Origin: Paraphysomonas bandaiensis
Lineage: Eukaryota > Chrysophyceae
Length of the DNA stretch: 64,000 nt
Direction of reading: 5' to 3'
Assembly (NCBI GenBank): GCA_965644295.1
Contig: CBFFRP010000409.1
Span: 1-64,000 of the forward strand
In this document: one piece after another, positions 1 to 9,900 of the stretch
Layout of the letters: each line of letters begins with the position of its first letter
Numbering within the stretch: position 1 is the first letter of the stretch
Notes under the pieces: model-generated
Seen by the model: the letters and a program-made list of their open reading frames with translations, nothing else
Database searches by the model: none
Told to the model about the DNA's origin: nothing
Made by a program: the position numbers and the translations under genes

Positions 1-769
1 ACACTAATGAAGAATCCAACTTATTATTTACATCTATTAAATCATGTTTGTCACTTTGTAAGTTTGTTATGTCTGTATCATTACTTATTATTTGAGTCTT
101 CAAACTAGAAATAATATTATCCATTGTGTTTAATTCTGTTGAGTCATAAACTAATCCAGAATCCAACTTGTTATTTACATCTATTAAATCGTGTTTGTCA
201 CTTTGTAAGTTTGTTATATCTGTGTCATTGCTTGTTATTTGAGCATTCAAACTAGAAATAATATTATCAATTGTATCAGTAAAAGTGGGGTCATAAACTA
301 ATCCAGAATCTAACTTATTATTCAGATCGATTATATCATGTTTAGAATTTATATTGTTCTGTAATGCTATATCTTGGGCTTGTAAATTAGGTATATTAAT
401 TAAGTCTATATCTTGAAGAGCATCAAGACCGTTAAAACTTGCTGTTAATGTATCTAATTGTGATTGTATAGTTTCATTGGTATTTATACCGTCTAATGTT
501 TGTATTTCATTTCCAGTGAGGTTTAATAATCTTGTGTTTATATCTAATAACATATTATTTTTTGAATCTGTGAAAGCAACTGTTTGGGGTTCATTGTTTA
601 TGGTTAAGTTATTACCATTCAAGATTTCAACATTCGCTGTAAATTTAGCATTGTCTAATCTTGCATATTCCGCCATATTTAATATTACTCTTGCTGTTTC
701 AATCTGTTTATGATTTTCTGCATTGAAAATGGCATTATTGCTTGTTTTGGGCTTTGTATAAATTGACAT
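1..769 (-). CDS. Virus-like repetitive fibre protein (partial, runs off the window)
   Basis: Reading the minus strand from the ATG at 769-767 gives at least 256 codons without a stop, continuing past base 1. The protein starts MSIYTKPKTSNN, is rich in Asn, Asp, Ile and Leu, and turns into a tandem repeat of about 49 residues with the core DKHDLIDVNNKLDSGLVYD-like pattern. No catalytic motif is visible. Proteins of this type, with Asn/Asp-rich imperfect repeats, are common as tail-fibre or surface proteins of large DNA viruses and polinton-like viruses; that assignment is inference from composition. A TATATATATA tract sits directly upstream. Codon use is extremely AT-rich, unlike the genes from 4 kb onward, which supports an inserted viral segment. 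It could alternatively be a low-complexity host protein. Confidence 0.55.
   Translation of the reverse strand, partial: MSIYTKPKTSNNAIFNAENHKQIETARVILNMAEYARLDNAKFTANVEILNGNNLTINNEPQTVAFTDSKNNMLLDINTRLLNLTGNEIQTLDGINTNETIQSQLDTLTASFNGLDALQDIDLINIPNLQAQDIALQNNINSKHDIIDLNNKLDSGLVYDPTFTDTIDNIISSLNAQITSNDTDITNLQSDKHDLIDVNNKLDSGLVYDSTELNTMDNIISSLKTQIISNDTDITNLQSDKHDLIDVNNKLDSSLV
12..452 (-). repeat. 147-bp in-frame tandem repeat in the fibre-like gene
   Basis: The string GAATC(C/T)AAC starts at 12, 159 and 306, exactly 147 bp (49 codons) apart. The first two units are nearly identical and the third has diverged. Confidence 0.8.
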
Positions 770-963
770 CTATATATATAATACAACAACATTATTATAT
801 TCTATAATTAAATTGAGGGTTTTTAAAAAAATTGGGGGTTTTATTTCTAAAATTAAGGTTTTTTATATAAATCAAGGTTTTTATATAAAAATTGGGATTT
901 TGTCGTTTTGTTTTAGCAAAATTGGGACTTTTCAAGATTATTTTATAGCAAAATGGGTGCTAT

Positions 964-1019
964 GAGGATTCCAAACCATTGTTGTAAAGGAATTCCCCCA
1001 AAAATGGTTTGGAACCCTC
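964..1019. repeat. Long hairpin (inverted repeat)
   Basis: TTCCAAACCATT (969-980) is perfectly complementary to AATGGTTTGGAA (1003-1014). After one mismatch the stem extends by four more pairs at each end (964-967 with 1016-1019). It lies just beyond the fibre-like gene in non-coding AT-rich DNA. Confidence 0.7.
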
Positions 1020-1100
1020 ATGTGTGTTAATGTGGTCCAAGCCTAGCATTAACAGTATTTGAGTTCCATTTTTTTTTTCAGAAAAACGCCTTTTTTCAAT

Positions 1101-1146
1101 GTGGCGGCATAGGGAATCGAACCAGATTATTTCATCTGCCGCCACA
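1101..1146. repeat. 9-bp perfect inverted repeat with a B-box-like loop
   Basis: GTGGCGGCA (1101-1109) pairs with TGCCGCCAC (1138-1146). On the minus strand the loop holds GGTTCGATTCC, a match to the tRNA B-box consensus, but the arms are too close together for a normal tRNA. The rest of 1150-1480 is TTG/TG-rich low-complexity sequence with no gene that I can support. Confidence 0.5.
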
Positions 1147-1485
1147 GACTATTTCATCCGGAACGACTCCAAACGTCTTTCCTAATACGTGATGACATGA
1201 TTTAAATATATAAATGTAATATTTTTAGTCTGTATATTTTCTGTTGTTTGTTGTGTTGGTGTGTATGTTGTGTTGTTGTTGTGATGCTGTTGTGTTGTTT
1301 GTGTATGAGTATATATATACATATATATATATTCATTCATAATATTCATTGTCATTGTGTCTATATCATTGTGATATATAGCAAGCATGGAAATAAAGGA
1401 AATATGATGTCATTATAAGGCATTGTCTTTGTTTGGTTATATGTGTCGTATTCATTATATTCATTGTTGTTGTTATGTAGGGTTC

Positions 1486-1992
1486 TTATTCTCTTTCACA
1501 GGCATTTGTGAAGACTCCAAAGGCTTTATTTGCTCTCTTTATTCTTGCTTGTTTTGCTTCTTCGATTGTACCAAAACTTCCAATGTGGATTTTAATGCCG
1601 TCTAATTTTATTGATGCAATCCATTTCTTTTTTCTTTTGTCATAATGTACGCCTTTTACACCTGATGTATTTGCTTTGCTCAATTTTTGGTTATAATTAT
1701 TCTCTTTGTGCGTTGCCCATCTCAAATTATTAATATTGTTGTCTATTATGTTATTATTTATATGATCTACACATGATTTGTTATCGGGATTAGGTATAAA
1801 AGCCATTGCAACTAATCGATGAATCTCAACTGTTTTTTGCTTTTTATTCAGACGTAAGTTCAATCTGTAATAACCATGTCTGCCTAATCTAGGTTTTAAT
1901 ATCTTATCTGTATTATTGTTCTTTACATTTCCTTTATTTGATATACTATAATTATTGTTGTATCCATCAATCACTTTCCATTCTTCAGCCAT
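1486..1992 (-). CDS. NUMOD4/HNH homing-type endonuclease
   Basis: A 168-residue protein from an ATG at 1992-1990. It opens with a NUMOD4-like segment (EEWKVIDGYNNNYSISNKGNVK, residues about 3-24). An HNH core follows at about 55-95, where HRLVAMAFIPNP leads to CVDHINNNIIDNNINNLRW. The C-terminal part (about 105-160) has the GVKGVHYDKRKKKWIASI and GSFGTIEEA pattern of AP2-like DNA-binding domains. This domain order is typical of free-standing homing endonucleases in phages, giant viruses and some organelles. It would act by cutting intron- or gene-less alleles to spread itself. It is intronless, very AT-rich, and lies beside the virus-like fibre gene. Family assignment is firm; the viral origin is inferred. 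Confidence 0.85.
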   Translation of the reverse strand: MAEEWKVIDGYNNNYSISNKGNVKNNNTDKILKPRLGRHGYYRLNLRLNKKQKTVEIHRLVAMAFIPNPDNKSCVDHINNNIIDNNINNLRWATHKENNYNQKLSKANTSGVKGVHYDKRKKKWIASIKLDGIKIHIGSFGTIEEAKQARIKRANKAFGVFTNACERE

Positions 1993-2078
1993 TGTAATAT
2001 ATATATATGTATATAATAATTTCTTTTTAAACCATTTTATATATATTTAAATTAGAATTCAAGGTTTTATGAGTTTTT

Positions 2079-2168
2079 GCTTTAAGCATATTCGCCATTA
2101 TATCACTACAACTACATTCCAGAGCTTTAAGCATATTCGCCATTATATCACTACAACTACATTCCAGA
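2079..2168. repeat. Two tandem copies of a 45-bp unit
   Basis: The unit beginning GCTTTAAGCATATTCGCC occupies 2079-2123 and is repeated without visible change at 2124-2168. Confidence 0.85.
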
Positions 2169-2218
2169 GCTTAAAGCTTTGTCATTATACATTATTATAA
2201 AAAAGTCATATAGATAAC

Positions 2219-2351
2219 AAAGTAGATTTAATAAGTAGTTTTTATGGTAGAATCCCGGGGTTTTACAACCTTTACAAATTTAAATTATTTTTCATTTTAA
2301 TTTTTCCCTCCCCCTATATCTACTATTAAATCTACTTATTAAATCTACTTT
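2219..2351. repeat. MITE-like segment with 20-bp inverted ends
   Basis: The 20-mer at 2219-2238 (AAAGTAGATTTAATAAGTAG) is the exact reverse complement of 2332-2351. The 133-bp segment between them has no coding potential. It could be a small foldback element; target duplications were not identified. Confidence 0.5.
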
Positions 2352-2505
2352 ACTATCTATATTACTTTTTATTATAAACATTATAAATAATATATAAAGT
2401 TATTAATTTTATTTAAGAATATAAATAATATATAAAGTAATTAAAAGTTATTAATAATATATAAAGTAATTAAAAATATATAAAGTTAAATTAGCAAAGA
2501 GAAGG

Positions 2506-2535
2506 AATTACAACTGCAAGCTTGCAGTTGTAATT
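2506..2535. repeat. 30-bp perfect palindrome
   Basis: AATTACAACTGCAAG (2506-2520) is followed directly by its reverse complement (2521-2535) with no spacer. A second GC-rich hairpin (CCCCTTGAGGGG) lies about 25 bp downstream. The pair marks the right edge of the most AT-rich sequence. From 2580 to 3100 I see no gene. Confidence 0.85.
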
Positions 2536-3173
2536 GGAAACACTCGAAGAGAAGAGCCCCTTGAGGGGTTGGGGTAGAAAAAGGCTTGTCCTTGTCCCGC
2601 CTCCCTCGTTTTTTTGATAGCAATGTTCTTCACAAATTTCCATACTACATCCATATTTAACTACATCCAATTGAGTGGGAGTGTTGAGTTCTGCAATATG
2701 ATGTGATATATATTGTGCGATTGAAGTGAGTTAAGAGTGTGTAATAGGTGAAGTCACCTCATAGGTGTAACGGGTGATCATAGTTACAAAGGAATTAAAT
2801 TCAATTACTGATGTGTGACTATACAAGATATACAACTGACTGATGAACATATGATAAACAGATGTTGCTGAGAACAGATGGTTCATCAGATGTTACACGA
2901 ATATGTAGTGAAGTGTTCAGAATAATAATAATATACTTGAAAGTGCATAGTGTTCAACATAGCAAGATTAAGGTTTACGTGTATAGCAAAGTTAACTTTA
3001 GTGAAATGCCCAATTCTAACAGTGTATAGTGTATACAAGTTATGTTCTGTAGCTTAAAATTTTTTATTGTAAGATCCGTAAAAATGATACCAGCAGGAGG
3101 GGCTTCACATTTGTAATGATTGACCGCTTTTGCTTCTATTTGATTGGCCGCTTGCTATCATGCGGGTTTGGTT

Positions 3174-3255
3174 CAGTGCCTGGTAACCGTTAGTGGTAAT
3201 GGCATTAATGGCCATTAATGCGCCATTAATGGTAATGCCATTATAATTGCCGGGA
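3174..3255. repeat. ATTAATGG-rich palindromic block
   Basis: TAATGGCATTA, CCATTAATGG and their complements alternate and fold on themselves. The flank TCAGTGCCTGGTAACC at 3174 recurs in reverse orientation, with one or two changes, near 15523-15546. Confidence 0.5.
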
Positions 3256-3282
3256 CATTTGTCATTAATGCCATTATAAATT

Positions 3283-3643
3283 CTCAACAAAGTCGGACTC
3301 GCACCTTTTCGTGGTGTTCTGGGGAATAAGTACCGGAGAGATTCTCTCTGGGAAACTAACGTGAGCCGCAAACATAGTCAGCAGATATTCTTCTGTCCAC
3401 TCATAGCCGAATGCTTGTGTGGTACAAGGGACACCAATAAGTGTCACTTGTGTAGACGTCTTTGGGCCCTGACGAATAAACAGGCATCCTGGAATGACAT
3501 CTGGGACAGGGACCACCTGAAGGGTAACCGGGGTATTGGGCTGCCTGCTGAAGTCAAGCATCCGGGATGTTCACCTTAAGAACTCAGAGCGGAAGTGGTA
3601 GCACCTTGGTGCTTGCGGCGACGCACACGCAGCTTCCGTAGCG
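3283..3643. repeat. Dispersed repeat, copy A
   Basis: This block starts CTCAACAAAGTCGGACTC and ends with the structured motif described separately. The same blocks in the same order, with internal deletions, recur at 59198-59494. On the minus strand 3299-3309 reads close to a tRNA B-box (GGTGCGAGTCC), so a Pol III-type non-autonomous element is possible. A 95-codon open frame on the minus strand (3561-3274) is not preserved in the other copy, so I do not call a gene. From 3660 to 3990 is AT-rich sequence with nothing recognisable. Confidence 0.7.
3590..3638 (+). ncRNA. Candidate structured RNA motif, copy A
   Basis: An outer stem CGGAAG/CTTCCG (3590-3595 with 3633-3638) encloses two hairpins: GCAC-CTTG-GTGC (3601-3612) and TGCG-GCGA-CGCA (3614-3625, a GNRA-type loop). 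The same layout and spacing occur at 46491-46539 and 59441-59489. The fold is read by eye, and transcription is unproven. Confidence 0.4.
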
Positions 3644-3997
3644 TTTTCTCACTTGCTACCCGGAGTATTATATAGCTACTTGAGTACGTAGTTTATTATC
3701 AATTAAATTACAATTAATTGCAATTCAATTAATTGGGACAGCAAGTAATAATTTCAATTATAATTAACTACAACCTGCATCCACTAATAGACAGGTATAT
3801 GTGTTCTGTCTGATTATATTTACATAATATTGATATTACGACTACATGATTGATGACTGAAGAGTTTCACACAAGACCCTCTTATTATCAAAAAATAATC
3901 TTACAACATGATGTCAAAACCATGGAAATTAGGGCACCACTATTTCAAAGAATATACAATTTATCAATAACAAATATAATTAGCAAATGTAATCTTA

Positions 3998-6900
3998 CTA
4001 CGATGTAAATGAATCCATACTAGGCATCATATCTATCAGTTGTTGTGCGGATAGCTCCTTCGAGGAGGCAAGTATTTGCGAATCAACTCTGTCCGACACC
4101 TCTTGCAACCTTCGCTTCACTGGATCAATTTCTTGACGTATACACTCGCTCAACATTCTCATCATTTCGTCTATTTCATCCCCTGACATCCTCTGTGGAT
4201 TTGATTCGGATTTCGTTAAAACCAATGTTGGCCTCCCCACACGAGCAGATTCTATTGGGGTAGAGCTTCCGCTTTCACACCCCTCTCTCGGAGACGGTGA
4301 TGGGTCTTTGAGAGTGTCTGTGATAAACCTCTCCTGAATGAGACTAATCTTCTCCGATAGAGTTTCACTTAATTGCTTGAAGTCCGCCCTGATATCAGGG
4401 CTGGTGCGTGTGGTATCAGGGTGGTCAACAGTGAGCGTTTCCTGCGCAACCTCCACGGTTTCGTTGGAGTCTTCTGTATCACCTTGAATACCGATCGGAA
4501 ACCAGCTTACATCGCCATTCTCCATGCACTTCCGGACGTGCATTTCCACACTGTTATCGTAGTCTCTGTGTTGTTGCCATATTAGCATAGCAAAGTAGAG
4601 ATAGTTCCACATGTTGTGGCTTTGATCTCTATGTTGCTTGAACGATACCGCAGACCCGCGCTTAATGAAGTCGTGAACATCAATGCCGCATATAAAGCAT
4701 CGGTTGGCTTCGTCAGCCTCTCGTTCAACTTTCAAGTTTCGCAATTTCCCAAAAGTATCGATAATAATACCGAAGAAGATGTTCAATAGAACAACTGTAA
4801 TCTATAATAACAGTCAGTAAAACAAATAAACATCAAATTATCAACTTACAATTAAATAAAAGAACATATCCATCACAAATCTGCTCGATGTGTTAGGCTT
4901 CATATATGCTATTCCCTCATTGGCCCTCACACCATACGTGATGGCAAGTTTGTAGGTCTTCCACAGAGTATCACCCTCCATGTTGTCGAGGTCAAATTCG
5001 TCCCTGTAAAAGGTGAAGACTATTCCCGCAAATACATTCACCATTATCAAGATAATAAAAATTGCAGTTGCCAGCTGTCTTGCCGGATAAACAACAGCAT
5101 ACATTATATCTCGACTTGTAGAGTCCATCACAACGAAATCAAGCAAAAGAATAGAAGTGAAAAGATAACTCTTCCACAAGCTCAAAATAGAGACACCAAG
5201 ATAGCATATGTACCAGAAAGGCATAGGATCAGTCAGGGCAAAAATAATGGCCCACAGTTTGCTTTGCCCATTATCTATAAACGACCAGTACAGAACGGGT
5301 ACTCGAACAACCAGGTACACACTAAGAGCACAGGCAGCAAGAATGAGTTGGATTATAACTAACGCAAACACCGCGTCATCGACGTCCTGCGGCAGAGCTG
5401 TACGGTTGCTGGAGTTTACATAAAAATGACTGACCAAGAGGATATTAATGATAAAGACGTTTAAAAGCATTACCCACGAGAGATTTCGCTTTAGGTTCCA
5501 GACCCGTGATATACCATAGCTCTTGAGATTTTGGTGATGTACAGCTTCGCGGTGAAGGTCTCTAGCGATCCGCATGAAATCTTTCAATTTCAGTTCTTGT
5601 GAGGATAGGTCCACTTCCTCGACGAGACGACGTTTACTACTCTCACTGATATCCTCCGCAATACTCGGCAAATGAAAATAATGTTTATGAACTTGTTGGT
5701 TCCAAATCACCTCAATACTCGCAACTTCCTGTTTGAGAGGAGTCTTAGCATTTGCTGGGATATCCGCGTCACTGCAATTAAGTGCTTTCAGAAATACTAA
5801 ATACTTCGCTTGGAGTGGAGTCAAGTCTGTAATTTCGGCAACATTGCCGAACTCATCTACATCAGACGGCATGATTAAAACATTCAGTACGTTTAGTTCC
5901 ATAGAAATTTGTACGCGCTCAAGGACGACAGAATTATGGGGTTGGCCTTCTACAGACGCCTGCAAAACATCAATTGAGTATTCTTTCAGCGTTTCAAGGT
6001 CAGCCTCCCACTGAGCAGAATAGTGCAACAAGGACTGAGATGAGCGCACAATTCTATTAAGAGCCGATAGTAGGTTGGTGTGCAGGACGAAGTGCTCTTG
6101 GTTTCCTTTGCATGGGCCCTGCATTAGCCCCAGCATTGTATGTAACACACGAATACCAATGCGGGCGCTCACCGGTGACTCGAGACGGCTCATCAGGTCC
6201 GCATAAGACCCGAGGTAGTCAAGCAAGTTCACCCAGCGACTGTTTCCATTCTGCTCGCGGATTAAATCCTTGTTTCTTAAAAATCCACCCTCGCATATGG
6301 AGTGTAGAGCTTTAAGTACAATAACAGTATCTGGCATCTCTATTCTCTCAGCGTCGTCGTTCTTATCGTTGTTGCTTTCAGCCTCGCGCTGGCACCACAA
6401 CATTTGCTGCTCAATTAAATCTTTTATATGTTCAAAAAATAAAGTCGAGTCAGTCTCACTGAGGTAATTGAATACGGTTTGCTGCACTTCGGGGTTACCA
6501 CCATTTTTTGCAAGAAGTGCAACAAGTAGCTTCAAAGCAGCAACACTAAGTTCAGCATCAATTCCAACAGCGATCAAATCAAGACACATGACTGTTATTC
6601 CATTTGCATTCATGATAGCTTGATACCTAGACTCAGGAATCGTAATAGAGCACGTAGGGTCGGCCAGAATTTCCACTTCCACGCCAATATCCTGGTATAT
6701 CAGCAGTGTCCATGTCTCTACTAGCCATAGAGCAGTACTGACAGCAGCTCTCTCAAGATTGACAGCACCCGAGGATCGCTGAATACGGTTCCGAATGTGA
6801 GAAGAGACTCGCATTAACAGTCCCTCTAACCTGACATCATATTCCACATTATCTTTCACACTAGGGAGTTGCTCGAAAATCTGCATCGCAGATGCATAGT

Positions 6901-9900
6901 ATACTTGCTTCTGTTCACTAATACTGCTCAAAAAAGTAAAATACTGCTTTCTGTAGAACGCCTCGTGAATTGCATCCGCGGCAACATTGACGCTCTTCTT
7001 CGCCTCAAATTTGCGAATTTTAGACGGGCTTAAAGGCACCGCCTCGGCCCCTCTTGTCTCACCACCAAAATTTTCATCATCCTCATCTGGCACTAAGTAA
7101 TCCAGAATCGCAATTGCGCCATCATATAAATTCGTCAATTTCGGTCCGAGCTTAGAACTGTGTGTGGATCGCATGGTCTTCACTGCATACATCAGTCTAG
7201 CAATCAGTTTCTGAATGTCTTCTTCAGTCCGTCGAGTGGGCTGGAAAGAAGTTTCGTTTTCAAATATAGTAGCGTCTCTAAATGCCATGAAGTCAAACGA
7301 CTCAAAAAACGATACGATCAACGTCAACAAGATCTGCATCCACTCAGCGTGTTGAAACCTCAATGCAGATTTTTCTTTGGTAAAGTAACTTGGGAGGGTA
7401 TCCCGCGCATCTTCAAAAAACTCTCCGCAAGAATCAAAAAATAGCCAAAGCGACTCTGATCCTTCAAGACCATCTACCCTTGTTTCAACAATCTCCATGA
7501 GCAATATTCCTAGACCCCTCTTCACATTGTAAAGAGTAGTGGGGTCGAGAATAGCAGATACGATATCTTCAATGGCAAAGACAGCTTGAAGTTTTTGTCC
7601 AAGCTTACATCCAGCAAGAAGGGTGAGAAGATTTATGTGGTACTGTAAATCACTGGGTAGATCTCGGTCCTCCAAAGGGTATTGTGAATCTACGAAAGCA
7701 CTCATTGCATCCCGACGCTCTCTATACCCAGGGCTATCCAAGCTATCACACCAGTCAATAAGGTACTGTGCTCTGTCACTATTCGTAACATATCGAGATA
7801 TTTCACTCCGTAGTGACATAATGCCACTATCGCCACTATCAGACACATCAGTCAATCCAATCAGCAGGTCCAAGTATTCTGGTTTGCGCCCGTTAGAAAT
7901 AATTTTCTGTATCATCGAAGAGACAAAGCTGCGTGGACATTGTTTTATAAGACTCCTGTTCCCAGACACTATTGCACGAACAACTTTCGAGCTGTACATT
8001 CCATCATCGATTCTATCAATGAACCAGTCAATGTGGTGAAAAGCTACATTTTGATTAGTTTCATTGTAATCGACGAAGAGAACGATAACATCATTACATG
8101 CACACACTATTTCCGATATCCTTGGGTCCATCTGTCCTATCGCACCATCGAGAAGTGCTCGTTGTAGAATCATGAAAACAGACATAGCATCCATGTTATA
8201 TAGGAGCTGCTGAATTTCCTCATCACTGGAGTGTGTTGAGTAACAATCAAATTTTTTCTGTTCCGGTTTCTTCTTTATGTAGTTCGCTATCTCCTTCAAT
8301 GTGTACAACAGACGCTGGGCAGCCTCGACGTCAGTGTCTGTATCAAAATCTCCCCAAAGTTCAAAGGATTCAGCACATATCTTTATATTTTTCAAATCCT
8401 CAACTAAATTCTTGTAAATATTTTCGAGCTTTGAAGAATAAATAATCTGAACTCTACGAGCCGTTGACAGGAAAATTCCTTCGTGACACACATGTACCAT
8501 CAACAGCCTCAAAGCCTCTTGAACAAGAACCGGTTCAGAGTACATGAGCACATCAACGAGAACATCGCCAAACTCGTGGGGAAACGTAGTTGACAGATTA
8601 TTTGCCAAGCAGAGCTGGTGATAAACTTCACGAGGATTACCTGCCTTATTTCTAATGGAGTCATCAAACCACAACGAGAACTTCTGAATTAACATTCCTA
8701 GCTTTCTATCCTGCAGTCGATCGTGAACAATAGACATGACTCGCATTATTCCAGTTATCGTTCGTGCTTCATACTCTGTCATTGCATTGTAGCGAGTTGG
8801 TAGTTCATACGGCTCGAATACTGTTGCCTTATGGGCAATTCTACGCAGCAAACGAGCGGCCCGAAATAAACGCGCCAGACGAAGAATACGCAATACACTA
8901 AGTATTTAAGGTTAAGGCAACCTTGCAGCAAGACAACAACTTACCGCAATGTCTTCGCAAACTTAGCAGCACTGAAACCCGCATGCACTGTAGCACTTCC
9001 GTAACAAAGCATAGCTACGTCTAATACAACCTATACGCAAGTGTAAGAACTAAAGCAATAGCCGTAACATACTTACAACAACCACATCCAGTAGCCTGTA
9101 CGGATTTGTCACGAAACTTGCTATCTCAGAATGTACGACAAAGTTGCAGTACATCCGAAATGCTAATTCAGAAATAAAAAATATTGACACCCCAAGATCA
9201 ACATTGGTAAGCAAGTAAGTGTATTTATTTCCAGAAAATACATTTGCCAGATCAAGAGCAGTCATAACTGTGGTACCAATTACGAGTAGCAAAATGAAAC
9301 ATATAAACCGAAAAGATTCCATCAGATTTAACGCTGTTTCTTGCCAATTAACCAGTGAACCGCCAACATTGGATTCGTAAGTCTCCATGCGACTCAAATT
9401 CCTTATATTTTTGCCACTTCGTGCTGAGCTGGACCGACTCAATCTGGTTGAGCGCTGTTTAATTGATAACGCCTTCCTGGATCTACTCGATTCTTCAGGA
9501 GCGACGCTGTTAAAGGCACTGGGTGCGGCGATACCAAACACTTTCTTTACAAACGACACATCGCGGTCCTTACTCTCGGGGACAACTTTATGATCTGAAT
9601 TACTCCAAAAATGCCCCAAAAAACTCTTATTACGAGGTGATACATCCATCGGTTTAGAGGCCGCAGTTGTAGTGGTGTCGCTCTGAAAGCTCTGTAGGCC
9701 TTGTCCCATAAAAAGCCTTCTGTTCGGCTTCCTGTGATCATCTAAAGCTTGGGTCAATGGGACAATAATATCTTCTAACTGAGAAACTTTATTATAAAAT
9801 CCAAATTTGATAAGTGCCAAAAGAAGGTCAATCATCTCGGCAGAAAGCTCATCACACTGGCTGGTATCAAGGTCATCGTTGATATAATCGGATATTATCT

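Noticed and set aside
3274-3561. A 95-codon minus-strand frame in the dispersed repeat
   Set aside because: The related copy at 59.2 kb has deletions that destroy the frame and no family motif is visible.
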